A DNA stretch of 64,000 bases from an uncultured Rikenellaceae bacterium (GTDB taxonomy: Bacteria > Bacteroidota > Bacteroidia > Bacteroidales > Rikenellaceae), in assembly GCA_947038405.1 (NCBI GenBank), contig CAMQVY010000007.1, forward strand, positions 1 through 64,000, written 5' to 3'. The notes below the pieces were generated by a model. It was not told the DNA's origin, did not search any database, and saw only the letters and a program-made list of their open reading frames with translations. Shown here in pieces: positions 8,083-16,672 of this stretch. Within the stretch, counting starts at the first letter, position 1, and every line of letters starts with the position of its first letter. A program made the position numbers and the translations under genes.

Positions 8083-9402
8083 TTATAATTTATTTGCTCT
8101 AGCGTGAAATGATGATTTCTCTGGATTCCATGGATCTTTGTAAGATGAGAAGAAAAATAACTCCATAGCTCCTGCAATTATTCTGTTAATACGCAGAAAG
8201 ACTCCACTATAAAAGTATTGAATAGGAACAAGCCTTAGTAGGAATGCCTCAGATTTAGTGCGCTCAGAGAAGAGTAGACACACCATAAAGCCAGCTAACC
8301 TAAACGGTGTCATAACTACAAGACCAAGTACGATAATCATAAAGATCTGGTTGAAATTATTTACAGCCACTACAATAACGTAGTACATCCACACATAATC
8401 AAGACCAAAATTATATACAACATTATCAAGGTTGGCAATAAAATTACGAAGCCTAAAGTTTGCAGAGCTAAAATCGAAAATATCACTATGTTTTCGTATA
8501 CGAAAACGAACGAGTGATTTAGACCAACGTAGACGCTGTTTAAAGAGTACGTTGAACTTTTCAGGTGCATTTGTCAGGCATACGGATTTATGATTAAAGG
8601 CTATTTCCCAACCCATTTTACGTATTTTCTGAGTTATATCTCCATCAAGACCTGGTCCGATATCCCATCCGCCTAAACCTTTAAGTATCTTCATGTCAAA
8701 AGCCCCAAAAGCCCCTGATATAATTCTCAAAATACCGAGGTAAGAGTTTACTGTTCTTGCCATCATTACAGTTTGGATGTACTCCATACTCTGTAATGAA
8801 GCACATAGTGATGCTTTAGAATTACGTACTTTAACACAACCCCCGACAGCTTTTATGTCGCTTGATAGATAAAATGGCATTAAGATCTGTTCGATTGCAT
8901 TTCGATCTAATGAGGAGTCTGCATCTAGGTGGACTACATATTTGGCTTTGTTATTATACAGTCCTGCATTTGCTGCACTTGCTTTGCCGCCCCTAAACTC
9001 TAAGGATATGAATCTATCAATATAGCCATGTTTAAGGAGATTATTGCAGATGACGTAGGAGTTGTCATCAGATCCATCATCAATTATTGCTAGTTCAAAG
9101 TTAGTATACGTCTGCTCTCTTAAAGATGTAGCGAGTTTAAATATATTATCACCTTCATTCTTTCCTGGAGCTATTATTGAGACAAAAGGAAAATCTAAAT
9201 ATAACTTTTTCAGAGCCTCCTCTTCTCTTTTTTTTCGCTTTCTGTTGCCCGTAGAGCGTATTATGAGCACAAACCACTCCAGTAGATAGAAGCGAGGTAT
9301 TGTGAATAGAAACATAAACCAATACATCCTAAATATCTTACCAAAAGTTAAGGAACTTACCCAGTTGAAAAACTCATCTAAAAATGACTCTATAAAATCC
9401 AT
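8083..9402 (-). CDS. processive family 2 glycosyltransferase (polysaccharide synthase, Alg8/BcsA-like)
   Basis: A membrane-bound GT2 synthase of 439 residues. One or two N-terminal membrane helices (about 25-50) precede a cytosolic GT-A domain with the processive-synthase landmarks: AIIDDGSDD near residue 108, HLDADSS near 160, the WDIGPGLDGDIT acceptor-site region near 246-257, and QRLRW at 289-293. Further hydrophobic segments (about 325-390) form the translocation path. The arrangement matches Alg8, BcsA and related synthases that polymerise a sugar nucleotide and extrude the chain. It is encoded with a UDP-HexNAc dehydrogenase, an HlyD-like adaptor and a TolC-like channel, so it is the probable core of an acidic exopolysaccharide machine. 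Polymer identity unknown. Confidence 0.88.
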   Translation of the reverse strand: MDFIESFLDEFFNWVSSLTFGKIFRMYWFMFLFTIPRFYLLEWFVLIIRSTGNRKRKKREEEALKKLYLDFPFVSIIAPGKNEGDNIFKLATSLREQTYTNFELAIIDDGSDDNSYVICNNLLKHGYIDRFISLEFRGGKASAANAGLYNNKAKYVVHLDADSSLDRNAIEQILMPFYLSSDIKAVGGCVKVRNSKASLCASLQSMEYIQTVMMARTVNSYLGILRIISGAFGAFDMKILKGLGGWDIGPGLDGDITQKIRKMGWEIAFNHKSVCLTNAPEKFNVLFKQRLRWSKSLVRFRIRKHSDIFDFSSANFRLRNFIANLDNVVYNFGLDYVWMYYVIVVAVNNFNQIFMIIVLGLVVMTPFRLAGFMVCLLFSERTKSEAFLLRLVPIQYFYSGVFLRINRIIAGAMELFFFSSYKDPWNPEKSSFHARANKL

Positions 9403-9422
9403 TTTTATTAATGTATTAGTGA

Positions 9423-10775
9423 TTAAAATATTTTTTTTAAATAGTCATCTGTTGTTATAGTTGTCACATAATTTGAGTAATCAACGCCGATATATCCCTC
9501 TATATCCATAGCCTTTACATACTCATCCAGCAACTTCGCATAGGAGTTAATAGACTCTTCATTCGTGTATGACAATAGTATGTATATGAAATTATTTTTA
9601 AATGTACAGTGTGCATTAGCTATGTTGTCAAAGATGAATTTTGATAATTCTCGAACTATTGTGGTTGGAACTCCTTGTACTCGAATAGTGGTTAAACCTT
9701 TGTTGGTATTCGATAAGTTGTATATCTCTATATCATTTGATAGGTACTGTATGAAAGAGTTTATTGAGAGTAGTCCCGCAGATACAGATATATCCTCATC
9801 AGATTGATAAATTTTCCATCTTGCAACTTTTTCTTTGCCAAGTGCAGAGAACTTTAATGCGTAGATCTTATATACACGAAGCTCCTCTAAGGAGAGTATC
9901 TTTCTACATGAGACACAAGTACCTCTCATGTCCGATCGAGAGAAACTAGCGTTGCAATTGCCACAATTGTAGATTCCTGCGGGTCTGTCATAGTCAACAC
10001 CGATGTGATGTAGATGCTTCTGGCACTTAGGGCATATAAGATCCCCCTTAACCATATAAGATGTCTCCTCTGATATATTGGCACATGGGTAATGGTGCAT
10101 CATATTGTTTAATTCAATGTCGCATGAGCCGCACTTAGGGCATATCTCAGTATATATTATATGGGTATGGTTGCAGTATTTACAATATTGTGTAACATCT
10201 ATAATATTAGTATGTTGTAGATACCTATTCTTAAAGTACTCTCTGTATATGAGAAGTACGGTTTGAAGTGAGAAGAGGTTTTTTCTCATACAAAATTCAT
10301 AGATATATACGCAATAACCAAGTATTGAGCCCTCCTGAAGAACAGCATCAGGTATAGCTCCTCTTGATAAGAAAAATCTGAAAATACTGATTAATATCTC
10401 CCTCTCACCCTTAATCTCTTCGTCATGTTTTATCTCTATATTTAACTCTTTTATACGATCTTTAACATCATCTATTTTTGTGATTACAATAGAGTCATCT
10501 ATGTTAGTGGTTTGACCATCAGCAGCATATTTTAGGAGAAAAGAATCTGCTATTTTAGGATTGCAAAAAAATGGCTTTAAGTACGATATACTCTCTGTTA
10601 GGGGGTTAAGATTCAGAAACTGTCTCTCTACCAAATCACCATTTTCACTAAGGAACATCATCCCATCAAATTGGTCATAAGTGATAGATATATTCTCAGA
10701 CATCTGGAAATTGTCGTCAATCAATAATATTCGTTGATTATTTTTATTCTCCTCTATATATAGCCCTTTATTCAT
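9423..10775 (-). CDS. multi-zinc-ribbon protein, TackOD1-like, of unknown function
   Basis: A soluble protein of 450 residues without signal peptide or membrane helix. The centre is Cys-rich: CKYC at 198-201, CPKCG from 212, a His-His-x3-Cys-type segment at 227-231, CPKC at 248-251, C271xxC274 and C287xxC290. This spacing suggests two or three zinc ribbons and resembles the TackOD1 output domain described from archaeal and bacterial signalling proteins; that match is from memory. Residues 320-450 look like an alpha/beta domain with degenerate cyclase-like strands, without a GGDEF motif. It lies between the HlyD-like and GT2 genes (5 and 20 bases), so it probably regulates or assembles the synthase, perhaps in the place held by c-di-GMP-binding PilZ in Alg44 systems. 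That role is inference. Confidence 0.6.
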   Translation of the reverse strand: MNKGLYIEENKNNQRILLIDDNFQMSENISITYDQFDGMMFLSENGDLVERQFLNLNPLTESISYLKPFFCNPKIADSFLLKYAADGQTTNIDDSIVITKIDDVKDRIKELNIEIKHDEEIKGEREILISIFRFFLSRGAIPDAVLQEGSILGYCVYIYEFCMRKNLFSLQTVLLIYREYFKNRYLQHTNIIDVTQYCKYCNHTHIIYTEICPKCGSCDIELNNMMHHYPCANISEETSYMVKGDLICPKCQKHLHHIGVDYDRPAGIYNCGNCNASFSRSDMRGTCVSCRKILSLEELRVYKIYALKFSALGKEKVARWKIYQSDEDISVSAGLLSINSFIQYLSNDIEIYNLSNTNKGLTTIRVQGVPTTIVRELSKFIFDNIANAHCTFKNNFIYILLSYTNEESINSYAKLLDEYVKAMDIEGYIGVDYSNYVTTITTDDYLKKIF

Positions 10776-10779
10776 AATA

Positions 10780-11871
10780 TTAATCTGTTTTGTTGAAAAT
10801 ATTCCACTCCCTTTTGTAGTTCAACTTGATAGGTAAACCATTGATTTGATACTTCAATGATAAATTATCTATACTGTCAATGTTTACTCGTATAATTGCT
10901 CCTTCGTTATCTGTAGAGAATTGACCTAATTTAATAGGTCTTACACTTCTCATGTATGTGTTGTTGATCTTTATTGTCCCTTTACCCATACTTTGTTTCC
11001 CAAAGTCAATATCAACCTTTTGTCCATCTTGCATCTCATTTAAAAACTCTGGAGGTACGATCATCTCTATGTGAATACGTTTCCGCCCCTCTTCAATAGG
11101 GTATATCAACATAATTGGATCACCCTTAAATACAACATTACTAGGGTATTTGTTTATAGCCAATATGAGTGTCTTCTCTGGAGCAACCATGTATTGGAGC
11201 ATCTCTCCATACTCATCAAGGTGATTGTTGGCATATTCGCGAGTAATCTCAAATGGATCTAATACTGTAGTCATATGTGGTCCTGGGATGTAGTTTGCTG
11301 ACCTTGCAGAGTAGGAGTATAGATTTATCTTACTCCTAACATAGCTAATGTTACGTCTAATCCGTTCTAGTTCTATAACGTAGTCTCTCTCGTCGATTGC
11401 TGTGTGTAGACCAAGAGGAATATTTTTTCTTACCCCCTCTTTTAATTTAATTATGGCCTTCTCTTGATTTTGTAGAGATCTTAGCTCTAGTAGGTTCTCA
11501 TCTTTAGCCATCTTTAGTGCGAATAGCTTCTGTTGATAGTCACTAATTGTCGTTGAGTTCATTGCTGAATATAACATATCTGTATATAGAAAAAGTAGCA
11601 TAGTGTCACCAGCTTCAACTATATCCCCGGGTTTAACCTTAACATCAAGAATAAACGCATCACTAATCAGATGACTCTCCCCATGGTATGATATAATATT
11701 TCCATCAAAAGTGGCAACAAATAGATCTTTAGAGAAGTACCAACCAAGGATAATGAAGATTAGACCAAAGACAAGCGTAAATGCTTTTTGCTGCATATTT
11801 ATCTTTTTCTTCGGCTTCTCTACAATTACATCTTGTGGATCTATTGGTCTTTTGTATGAAAAATTTTGCAT
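10780..11871 (-). CDS. HlyD/Alg44-like membrane fusion protein of the exopolysaccharide system
   Basis: A 363-residue inner-membrane adaptor. After a basic cytosolic N-terminus of about 28 residues comes one helix (FTLVFGLIFIILGWYFS), then a periplasmic lipoyl-like half (ILDVKVKPGDIVEAGDTMLLFLY near 70-90), a helical hairpin around 110-175 and a beta-barrel region near 260-345 with VIRVNIDSI-like strands. Unlike Alg44 it has no N-terminal PilZ domain. The gene is 11 bases downstream of the TolC-like gene and 4 bases ahead of the zinc-ribbon gene, and would bridge synthase and outer-membrane channel. Confidence 0.82.
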   Translation of the reverse strand: MQNFSYKRPIDPQDVIVEKPKKKINMQQKAFTLVFGLIFIILGWYFSKDLFVATFDGNIISYHGESHLISDAFILDVKVKPGDIVEAGDTMLLFLYTDMLYSAMNSTTISDYQQKLFALKMAKDENLLELRSLQNQEKAIIKLKEGVRKNIPLGLHTAIDERDYVIELERIRRNISYVRSKINLYSYSARSANYIPGPHMTTVLDPFEITREYANNHLDEYGEMLQYMVAPEKTLILAINKYPSNVVFKGDPIMLIYPIEEGRKRIHIEMIVPPEFLNEMQDGQKVDIDFGKQSMGKGTIKINNTYMRSVRPIKLGQFSTDNEGAIIRVNIDSIDNLSLKYQINGLPIKLNYKREWNIFNKTD

Positions 11872-11882
11872 TATTAAATGTA

Positions 11883-13169
11883 TTAATTTATCAAACCTTC
11901 AATTAAAATCTCTCTCTCCTTTATGTAGAAATAAATATTAGTCAATACATATAAGTAAGCATCGTATTCGTAGAGGAGAGTCTCGAGTGCTAATATATCA
12001 TTTTCATACTGTTCTTTGTAACTCTTGATATTAAGAGCTATTGGTTTTAGTGATAATATCTCTTGTGTTATTCTGTTGTTTAGTAGGGTTATGCGTTTCA
12101 TGTGGCTTGCATATTGACTAACTACGCTCTGTTCAGCATATAACTGTGCTCTTTTACTTAGTTCAATTTCCCCGTTGATAGCACCCTGTTTTCGTTTATG
12201 CTCTCTGGATAGTGGAAATGTTGCAGAGACTCCAAAATCTACTTTGCCACTATATGGAGTCCCAACTACTCCCCCAAAATATTGAAATTTAGAGAATACC
12301 CCTATTTTCATCTGTTTGATATAAGAGAGTGACTGTTTGTTTAAGTTGAATAACTGTTGCTCTACTGGATATTGTTGTAGGTCAACATCGTTAGACATAT
12401 AGATATTAAAAATGCCTAAAGTATCTAGTTTGAAATTAGATATGTAGCTATTCAAGTCAATTAATTGTAGCTGATCTAAACCAATTATAGTATCTTGATT
12501 CGGAATTGTTGCTCTAACCTCAAATATTGCGGCTTGTGCTGTTGCTACATCGCTATAAAGAACCCTACGAGAGTTATATAGATGCGTTTTTAGACGGAGC
12601 ACTTCATTTAGATGACTCAGTCGTTTTTGGTATAAAAAGGTGAGCATATTATCCCACTCCTCTTTAGTTCTGAGTGTGGCTCTAGCTCGATTAATGATTT
12701 GTCTATTTTTGTTGAGGGTGTACATGTTTTGTTGTCCCTCCGCTTCAATTATCTTATATGACAATTTCCGTCCAATAAGAGAGGATTCTATGATATCCCA
12801 ATTTAAGGATACTTGGAATTTATTGCGATATGGGTATATATTCTCCTCATCTGAGTAGTCAACTATTTCAACCCCTTTTTGGCTATTGTATAAAGTTTGT
12901 AGAGACAACCCTGTTTTTGAGTTGTATGCTTTTTTTTGCTTTGCAATCAAATCAGTAATGATAGAATCATTACTAAGTTTAAGATTATATTGGGGGGGGA
13001 GGTTTGTAGTTTTAATAACGTTCTCGTTTTTAAATAGTAATGAATCTAATTTTTTTAAGTGTTTCTCTATTTGTTGAAACATTATCATATCATTTTTGTA
13101 TCTAACCTCTTGGGCATAAGACACGGATACTGATAAATAGACAAATAGAGAAACACAGAATAATCTCAT
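11883..13169 (-). CDS. TolC-family outer membrane protein of the exopolysaccharide cluster
   Basis: A 428-residue protein with a clear signal peptide (MRLFCVSLFVYLSVSVSYAQ). The rest is rich in long amphipathic helices interspersed with short strands (for example KFQYFGGVVG and KVDFGVSATFPLS), the pattern of TolC-type outer-membrane factors. Sequence similarity to the classical family is low, so this rests on architecture and on context: it sits two bases after the dehydrogenase gene and just ahead of the HlyD-like adaptor. It would be the exit channel for the polymer, a role played by AlgE or BcsC elsewhere. Confidence 0.7.
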   Translation of the reverse strand: MRLFCVSLFVYLSVSVSYAQEVRYKNDMIMFQQIEKHLKKLDSLLFKNENVIKTTNLPPQYNLKLSNDSIITDLIAKQKKAYNSKTGLSLQTLYNSQKGVEIVDYSDEENIYPYRNKFQVSLNWDIIESSLIGRKLSYKIIEAEGQQNMYTLNKNRQIINRARATLRTKEEWDNMLTFLYQKRLSHLNEVLRLKTHLYNSRRVLYSDVATAQAAIFEVRATIPNQDTIIGLDQLQLIDLNSYISNFKLDTLGIFNIYMSNDVDLQQYPVEQQLFNLNKQSLSYIKQMKIGVFSKFQYFGGVVGTPYSGKVDFGVSATFPLSREHKRKQGAINGEIELSKRAQLYAEQSVVSQYASHMKRITLLNNRITQEILSLKPIALNIKSYKEQYENDILALETLLYEYDAYLYVLTNIYFYIKEREILIEGLIN

Positions 13170-13171
13170 AA

Positions 13172-14443
13172 TTATAACCTTTCGTCAACAATCTCTTTTG
13201 GTAGGACACTTTTAATGTCATAAAGAACCCCTTTTTCATTTAGTAAATCTCTGATCGGCATCTCAAGGAAGCAATCGTGTGAGACAGCTAAGATAATAGC
13301 ATCGTATTTCTTACCTTTAATTAGCTCCTTTAGGATAGGAATAGATGTTTTTGAGTCAACCCAAGGGTCATAAATATCAATGTCATTAGAGTACTCCTTG
13401 AGTAGTTCATGTATATCAACAACCTTTGTATTTCGTACGTCGGGACAATTATCTTTGAATGTGAATCCAAGGATTAAATAGGAGGCATCTTTAACAATAC
13501 ACCCTTTTAGGTTCATACGTTTTATTAACTTCGTAACAATGTGTGCAGGCATTTTTTCGTTTAGGCGGCGAGATCCAGTGATAATATGTGGTAAATATCC
13601 ACAAGCCATAGACTTTCTAATTAAATAATATGGGTCTACACCAATACAGTGACCTCCAACTAAACCTGGAGTGTATTTTATAAAGTTCCATTTTGTTGCT
13701 GCTGCATTTATTACATCCATGGTGTCTATCTTCATACGTCCAAAGATTATAGCCAATTCGTTAACTAATGCAATGTTTACGTCACGTTGAATGTTCTCGA
13801 TAACTTTAGCTGCTTCAGCAACCTTTATGGAGCTTGCACGATGCAGTTCTTTGTTGATAATAGAGCCATAAACACTCTCCATTGTATCAAGAGTTGCTTC
13901 GTTTGATGCGGATATTATCTTATTGATATTCTCTAGTGTATTCTCTTTGTCCCCAGGGTTAATTCGCTCTGGAGAGTAGCCTACAAAGAAATCTTTATTG
14001 AATTTCATCCCAGAAAACTTCTCAAGAACAGGCACACAAACCTCTTCAGTTGCTCCAGGATATACGGTACTTTCATAAACTACGATATCATTAGCACACA
14101 TTACTCGTCCTATAACTTCACTAGCTTTTTCAAGATAGATCAAATTAGGTATTTTATCTTTGTCTACAGGAGTAGGGACAGAGACAATATACATACAACA
14201 CTCTTTTAAATCATTTTCATTTGAGGTGACTAGGAGCCCACTATTTGCTTTGAATCCCAAAATTTCACTCAACTCTTCTTCTGGAATCTCAAGGGTTCTA
14301 TCAAATTTATTTGATAACTCTTCTACCCGTTCTGGATTTACATCAAAACCAACAACTTTATATTTAGTTGCTAATTTACAAGCAAGAGGTGCGCCTACAT
14401 ATCCTAAGCCTATTACCCCAATTTGATCAATAATATTTGACAT
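13172..14443 (-). CDS. UDP-N-acetylhexosamine 6-dehydrogenase (WbpO/TviB-type nucleotide sugar dehydrogenase)
   Basis: A three-domain UDP-glucose/GDP-mannose dehydrogenase family enzyme of 423 residues. The NAD site is IGVIGLGYVGAPLA (residues 8-21); the central domain has YSPERINPGD near 156; the catalytic Cys is Cys266 in GGHCIGVDPYYL; the C-terminal UDP-binding domain has LGFTFKDNCPDVRN near 345. The GGHCIGVDPYYL form is typical of UDP-GalNAc/GlcNAc dehydrogenases (WbpO, TviB), not of AlgD, so the product is probably a UDP-HexNAc uronic acid. As first gene of the cluster it would supply the acidic precursor for the GT2 synthase. Confidence 0.9.
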   Translation of the reverse strand: MSNIIDQIGVIGLGYVGAPLACKLATKYKVVGFDVNPERVEELSNKFDRTLEIPEEELSEILGFKANSGLLVTSNENDLKECCMYIVSVPTPVDKDKIPNLIYLEKASEVIGRVMCANDIVVYESTVYPGATEEVCVPVLEKFSGMKFNKDFFVGYSPERINPGDKENTLENINKIISASNEATLDTMESVYGSIINKELHRASSIKVAEAAKVIENIQRDVNIALVNELAIIFGRMKIDTMDVINAAATKWNFIKYTPGLVGGHCIGVDPYYLIRKSMACGYLPHIITGSRRLNEKMPAHIVTKLIKRMNLKGCIVKDASYLILGFTFKDNCPDVRNTKVVDIHELLKEYSNDIDIYDPWVDSKTSIPILKELIKGKKYDAIILAVSHDCFLEMPIRDLLNEKGVLYDIKSVLPKEIVDERL

Positions 14444-14525
14444 AATTTAATGGTTTTAATTGAAAATTAAGTTTTGATGTTTTATATATTTTCAGAATCT
14501 TGCATGGTTTATACGGTTATTTGCA

Positions 14526-14541
14526 ATCAAATATAGTGCCA
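14526..14541 (-). promoter_or_regulatory. sigma-54-like -24/-12 element (overlapping a TATATTTG box) before the exopolysaccharide operon
   Basis: The minus strand reads TGGCACTATATTTGAT, giving a perfect TGGCAC -24 and a TTGA at the -12 position with GG-N10 spacing. The same bases contain TATATTTG, a match to the Bacteroidetes TAnnTTTG -7 box, so two readings are possible. Either would start transcription about 70-77 bases before the dehydrogenase gene. The near-copy at 8003-8018 keeps TGGCAC and TTGATT but breaks TAnnTTTG, which favours the sigma-54 reading. Confidence 0.5.
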
Positions 14542-14644
14542 GAGTAGGGTCATAAAGCGAGGCTATTTTTCTGTATCTATTGTTTTATTAAAATGGTACA
14601 ATGACTAATTATTGAGGTATACGACTTTTTTTTAAAATAAAACC

Positions 14645-14652
14645 TATCTTTG
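14645..14652 (+). promoter_or_regulatory. -7 box of the methyltransferase gene
   Basis: TATCTTTG matches TAnnTTTG exactly. It ends two bases before the first possible ATG (14654), so transcription would begin at or after that codon; the next in-frame ATG at 14675 is therefore the better start. Confidence 0.6.
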
Positions 14653-14674
14653 TATGTTAACTAGCATATATAAC

Positions 14675-15367
14675 ATGAATAATAAGCATAAAGAGAGTTT
14701 AGAGGCTTGGGATACCAATGCAGAGTTTTGGGACAGTTATATGGGTGATGAGTCTAACTTTTTTCATTGTGACTTAGTGAGACCATATACAGAGAGATTG
14801 TTGGATGTCCAGATTGGAGATTTGATTCTCGATATTGCGTGTGGTAATGGAAATTTCTCAGAACGACTAACTCAGTTTGGAGCTAAGGTTGTAGCATTTG
14901 ATTATAGTGATAAGATGGTTGAGCTTGCTCGAAAACGTAGAGTGAAAGCATTAGATAGTATTGAATTCAAGCAGTGTGATGCGACAAGCTGGAATGAATT
15001 ACTTGCTCTTGCTAATGGGAGAAAATTCAATAAAGCGGTTGCGAATATGGCAATTATGGATATCTCAGATGTGGAGCCTCTATTTAAGGCACTTTCCGAG
15101 GTGTTATGTGTATCTGGAAGTTTTGTATTTTCAACACATCACCCTTGTTTCACTCAACCTAATGAGGATTACTTTAGTAGTTGTATCCATAAAGGGGTAG
15201 CCGTTGAGGGACAGCCAGTATTACAAAATTACTATCATCGTTCAATGCAGGATATTTTCAATATTGCATTTAAAAATGGCTTTTATGTTGACGGATTTCA
15301 TGAAGTCCCTTTCGATGGAGAGAAAGAGCCTATTATTATGATTGTAAGAGTTACAAAAAAACAATAA
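14675..15367 (+). CDS. class I SAM-dependent methyltransferase
   Basis: A Rossmann-fold methyltransferase of 230 residues from the preferred start (237 if read from 14654). Motif I is LILDIACGNGNFSERL near residue 50, the acidic end of strand 2 is VVAFDYSDKMVELAR near 72, and CDATSW follows near 100. A SAM-binding fold is certain, the substrate is not: residues after motif I resemble generic methyltransferase-11/25 enzymes. It is read divergently from the exopolysaccharide operon and is followed 37 bases later by a membrane acyltransferase, so a role in polymer or envelope modification is possible but unproven. Confidence 0.8.
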   Translation: MNNKHKESLEAWDTNAEFWDSYMGDESNFFHCDLVRPYTERLLDVQIGDLILDIACGNGNFSERLTQFGAKVVAFDYSDKMVELARKRRVKALDSIEFKQCDATSWNELLALANGRKFNKAVANMAIMDISDVEPLFKALSEVLCVSGSFVFSTHHPCFTQPNEDYFSSCIHKGVAVEGQPVLQNYYHRSMQDIFNIAFKNGFYVDGFHEVPFDGEKEPIIMIVRVTKKQ

Positions 15368-15404
15368 TTTTATTAACCTAATAACCATTAATAACGTATT
15401 TAAT

Positions 15405-16526
15405 ATGAATAAAAACATCGCATGGATAGATATCCTTAGAATTGTGTCATGCTTTATGGTCGTATTGGCTCACTGTTGTGACCCATTTGTTGCACAGTTT
15501 ACAAACAACGAGGGTGATTACATGGCTGCTATTGCTTGGGGTAGTTTTGTTAGACCTTGTGTCCCTCTTTTTGCTATGATTTCGGGATTCCTTCTGTTTC
15601 CTATAACAACTAGTACATCTACATTTTACGCAAAACGTATCAAAAAATTGGTTATTCCTTTGATTGCTTGGTCGGTTATTTTGCCGCTTATGTTCTTTGG
15701 ATATTTTTCATTTTTCGATACTGCGAACCCTAACATTGTTCTTGATAACTTCTCTTTTGAGGCTACTTTAACAAAGTTATATACATTTTTCTTCAATTTC
15801 ACGTATGACACAATTCCATTGTGGTACATATATATGCTAATTGGCATGTATCTATTTATGCCAATCATTGGTGCGTGGCTGAATCAATCAACTAAAAAAG
15901 AGGTTAAGGGATTTTTACTTCTATGGGGTATAACTATGGTGTTGCCTTATGTTAAGATGTTTGCTCCTGAGGTTGGTTACCAAGGAAATTATGGTAGTAT
16001 GGGTATTCTTGGAGAGTGTTTCTGGAATCCATATGGTACATTTTACTACTTCTCTGGATTTATTGGATATGCGGTACTTGCATTTTATTTGAAAAAGTAT
16101 CCTATTGAGTTGAGTTGGAAGCAGACTTGGGCTACATCAATACCTCTGTTTGTGATCGGTTATGCAATCACATATTTTGGATTTATTGCAGTTGGGAAAG
16201 TTTACCCTGGAAATTATGAATATTTGGAGATACTTTGGTACTTCTCTGGAATAAATGTATTTATGATGACGATTGCAGTGTATATGCTAGTACAAAAAAT
16301 TAAATATAAAGGGTCGAAAACGTTGAAATCTACAGCTGGTTTAACTTTTGGTGTCTTTTTAAGTCACTTCTTCTTTGTGCAGGTTGGTTATGATTTATTA
16401 TACCCAATTCTGAATATTTCTCCATACCTAAAAATAGTAGTTATTGCAGCAGTGGTATTTGTCGTATCATTGGGGTTTGTATGGTGTTTGAGCAAAAATA
16501 AATATACATCTAAGATTATAAATTAA
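15405..16526 (+). CDS. acyltransferase 3 family membrane protein
   Basis: A multi-pass membrane protein of 373 residues with about ten hydrophobic helices. It opens with the family pattern IAWIDILRIVSCFMVVLAHCCDPF, including the R-x10-H-type start near residues 12-22, and has RPCVPLFAMISGFLLF near 49, the usual second conserved block. Members O-acetylate or otherwise acylate sugars of surface polysaccharides, or move acyl groups across the membrane. It lies beside the exopolysaccharide cluster on the opposite strand, so it may acetylate that polymer; this is inference. Confidence 0.88.
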   Translation: MNKNIAWIDILRIVSCFMVVLAHCCDPFVAQFTNNEGDYMAAIAWGSFVRPCVPLFAMISGFLLFPITTSTSTFYAKRIKKLVIPLIAWSVILPLMFFGYFSFFDTANPNIVLDNFSFEATLTKLYTFFFNFTYDTIPLWYIYMLIGMYLFMPIIGAWLNQSTKKEVKGFLLLWGITMVLPYVKMFAPEVGYQGNYGSMGILGECFWNPYGTFYYFSGFIGYAVLAFYLKKYPIELSWKQTWATSIPLFVIGYAITYFGFIAVGKVYPGNYEYLEILWYFSGINVFMMTIAVYMLVQKIKYKGSKTLKSTAGLTFGVFLSHFFFVQVGYDLLYPILNISPYLKIVVIAAVVFVVSLGFVWCLSKNKYTSKIIN

Positions 16527-16562
16527 CTCTTAGTGTAAGTATATAAGATACTATTTGTAACA

Positions 16563-16615
16563 AAATATATCGGGATATTTAACCATTATACATGGTCAAA
16601 TATCCCGATATATTT
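16563..16615. terminator. bidirectional terminator between acyltransferase and fucosidase genes
   Basis: A perfect 18-bp inverted repeat (16563-16580 and 16598-16615) with a nested ACCAT/ATGGT stem in the loop lies between two convergent genes and is flanked by A- and T-rich bases, so it can serve both. Confidence 0.8.
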
Positions 16616-16672
16616 TTATAATACTAAAATCTATATAGAACGTGTATCGTAAGATAAATTATTACGACTTAA

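Noticed and set aside
10711..10734. RILLIDDN near the start of the zinc-ribbon protein, like a response-regulator receiver
   Set aside because: Only the acidic pocket-like string fits; the rest of a receiver fold (the phospho-Asp strand and Lys loop) is missing.
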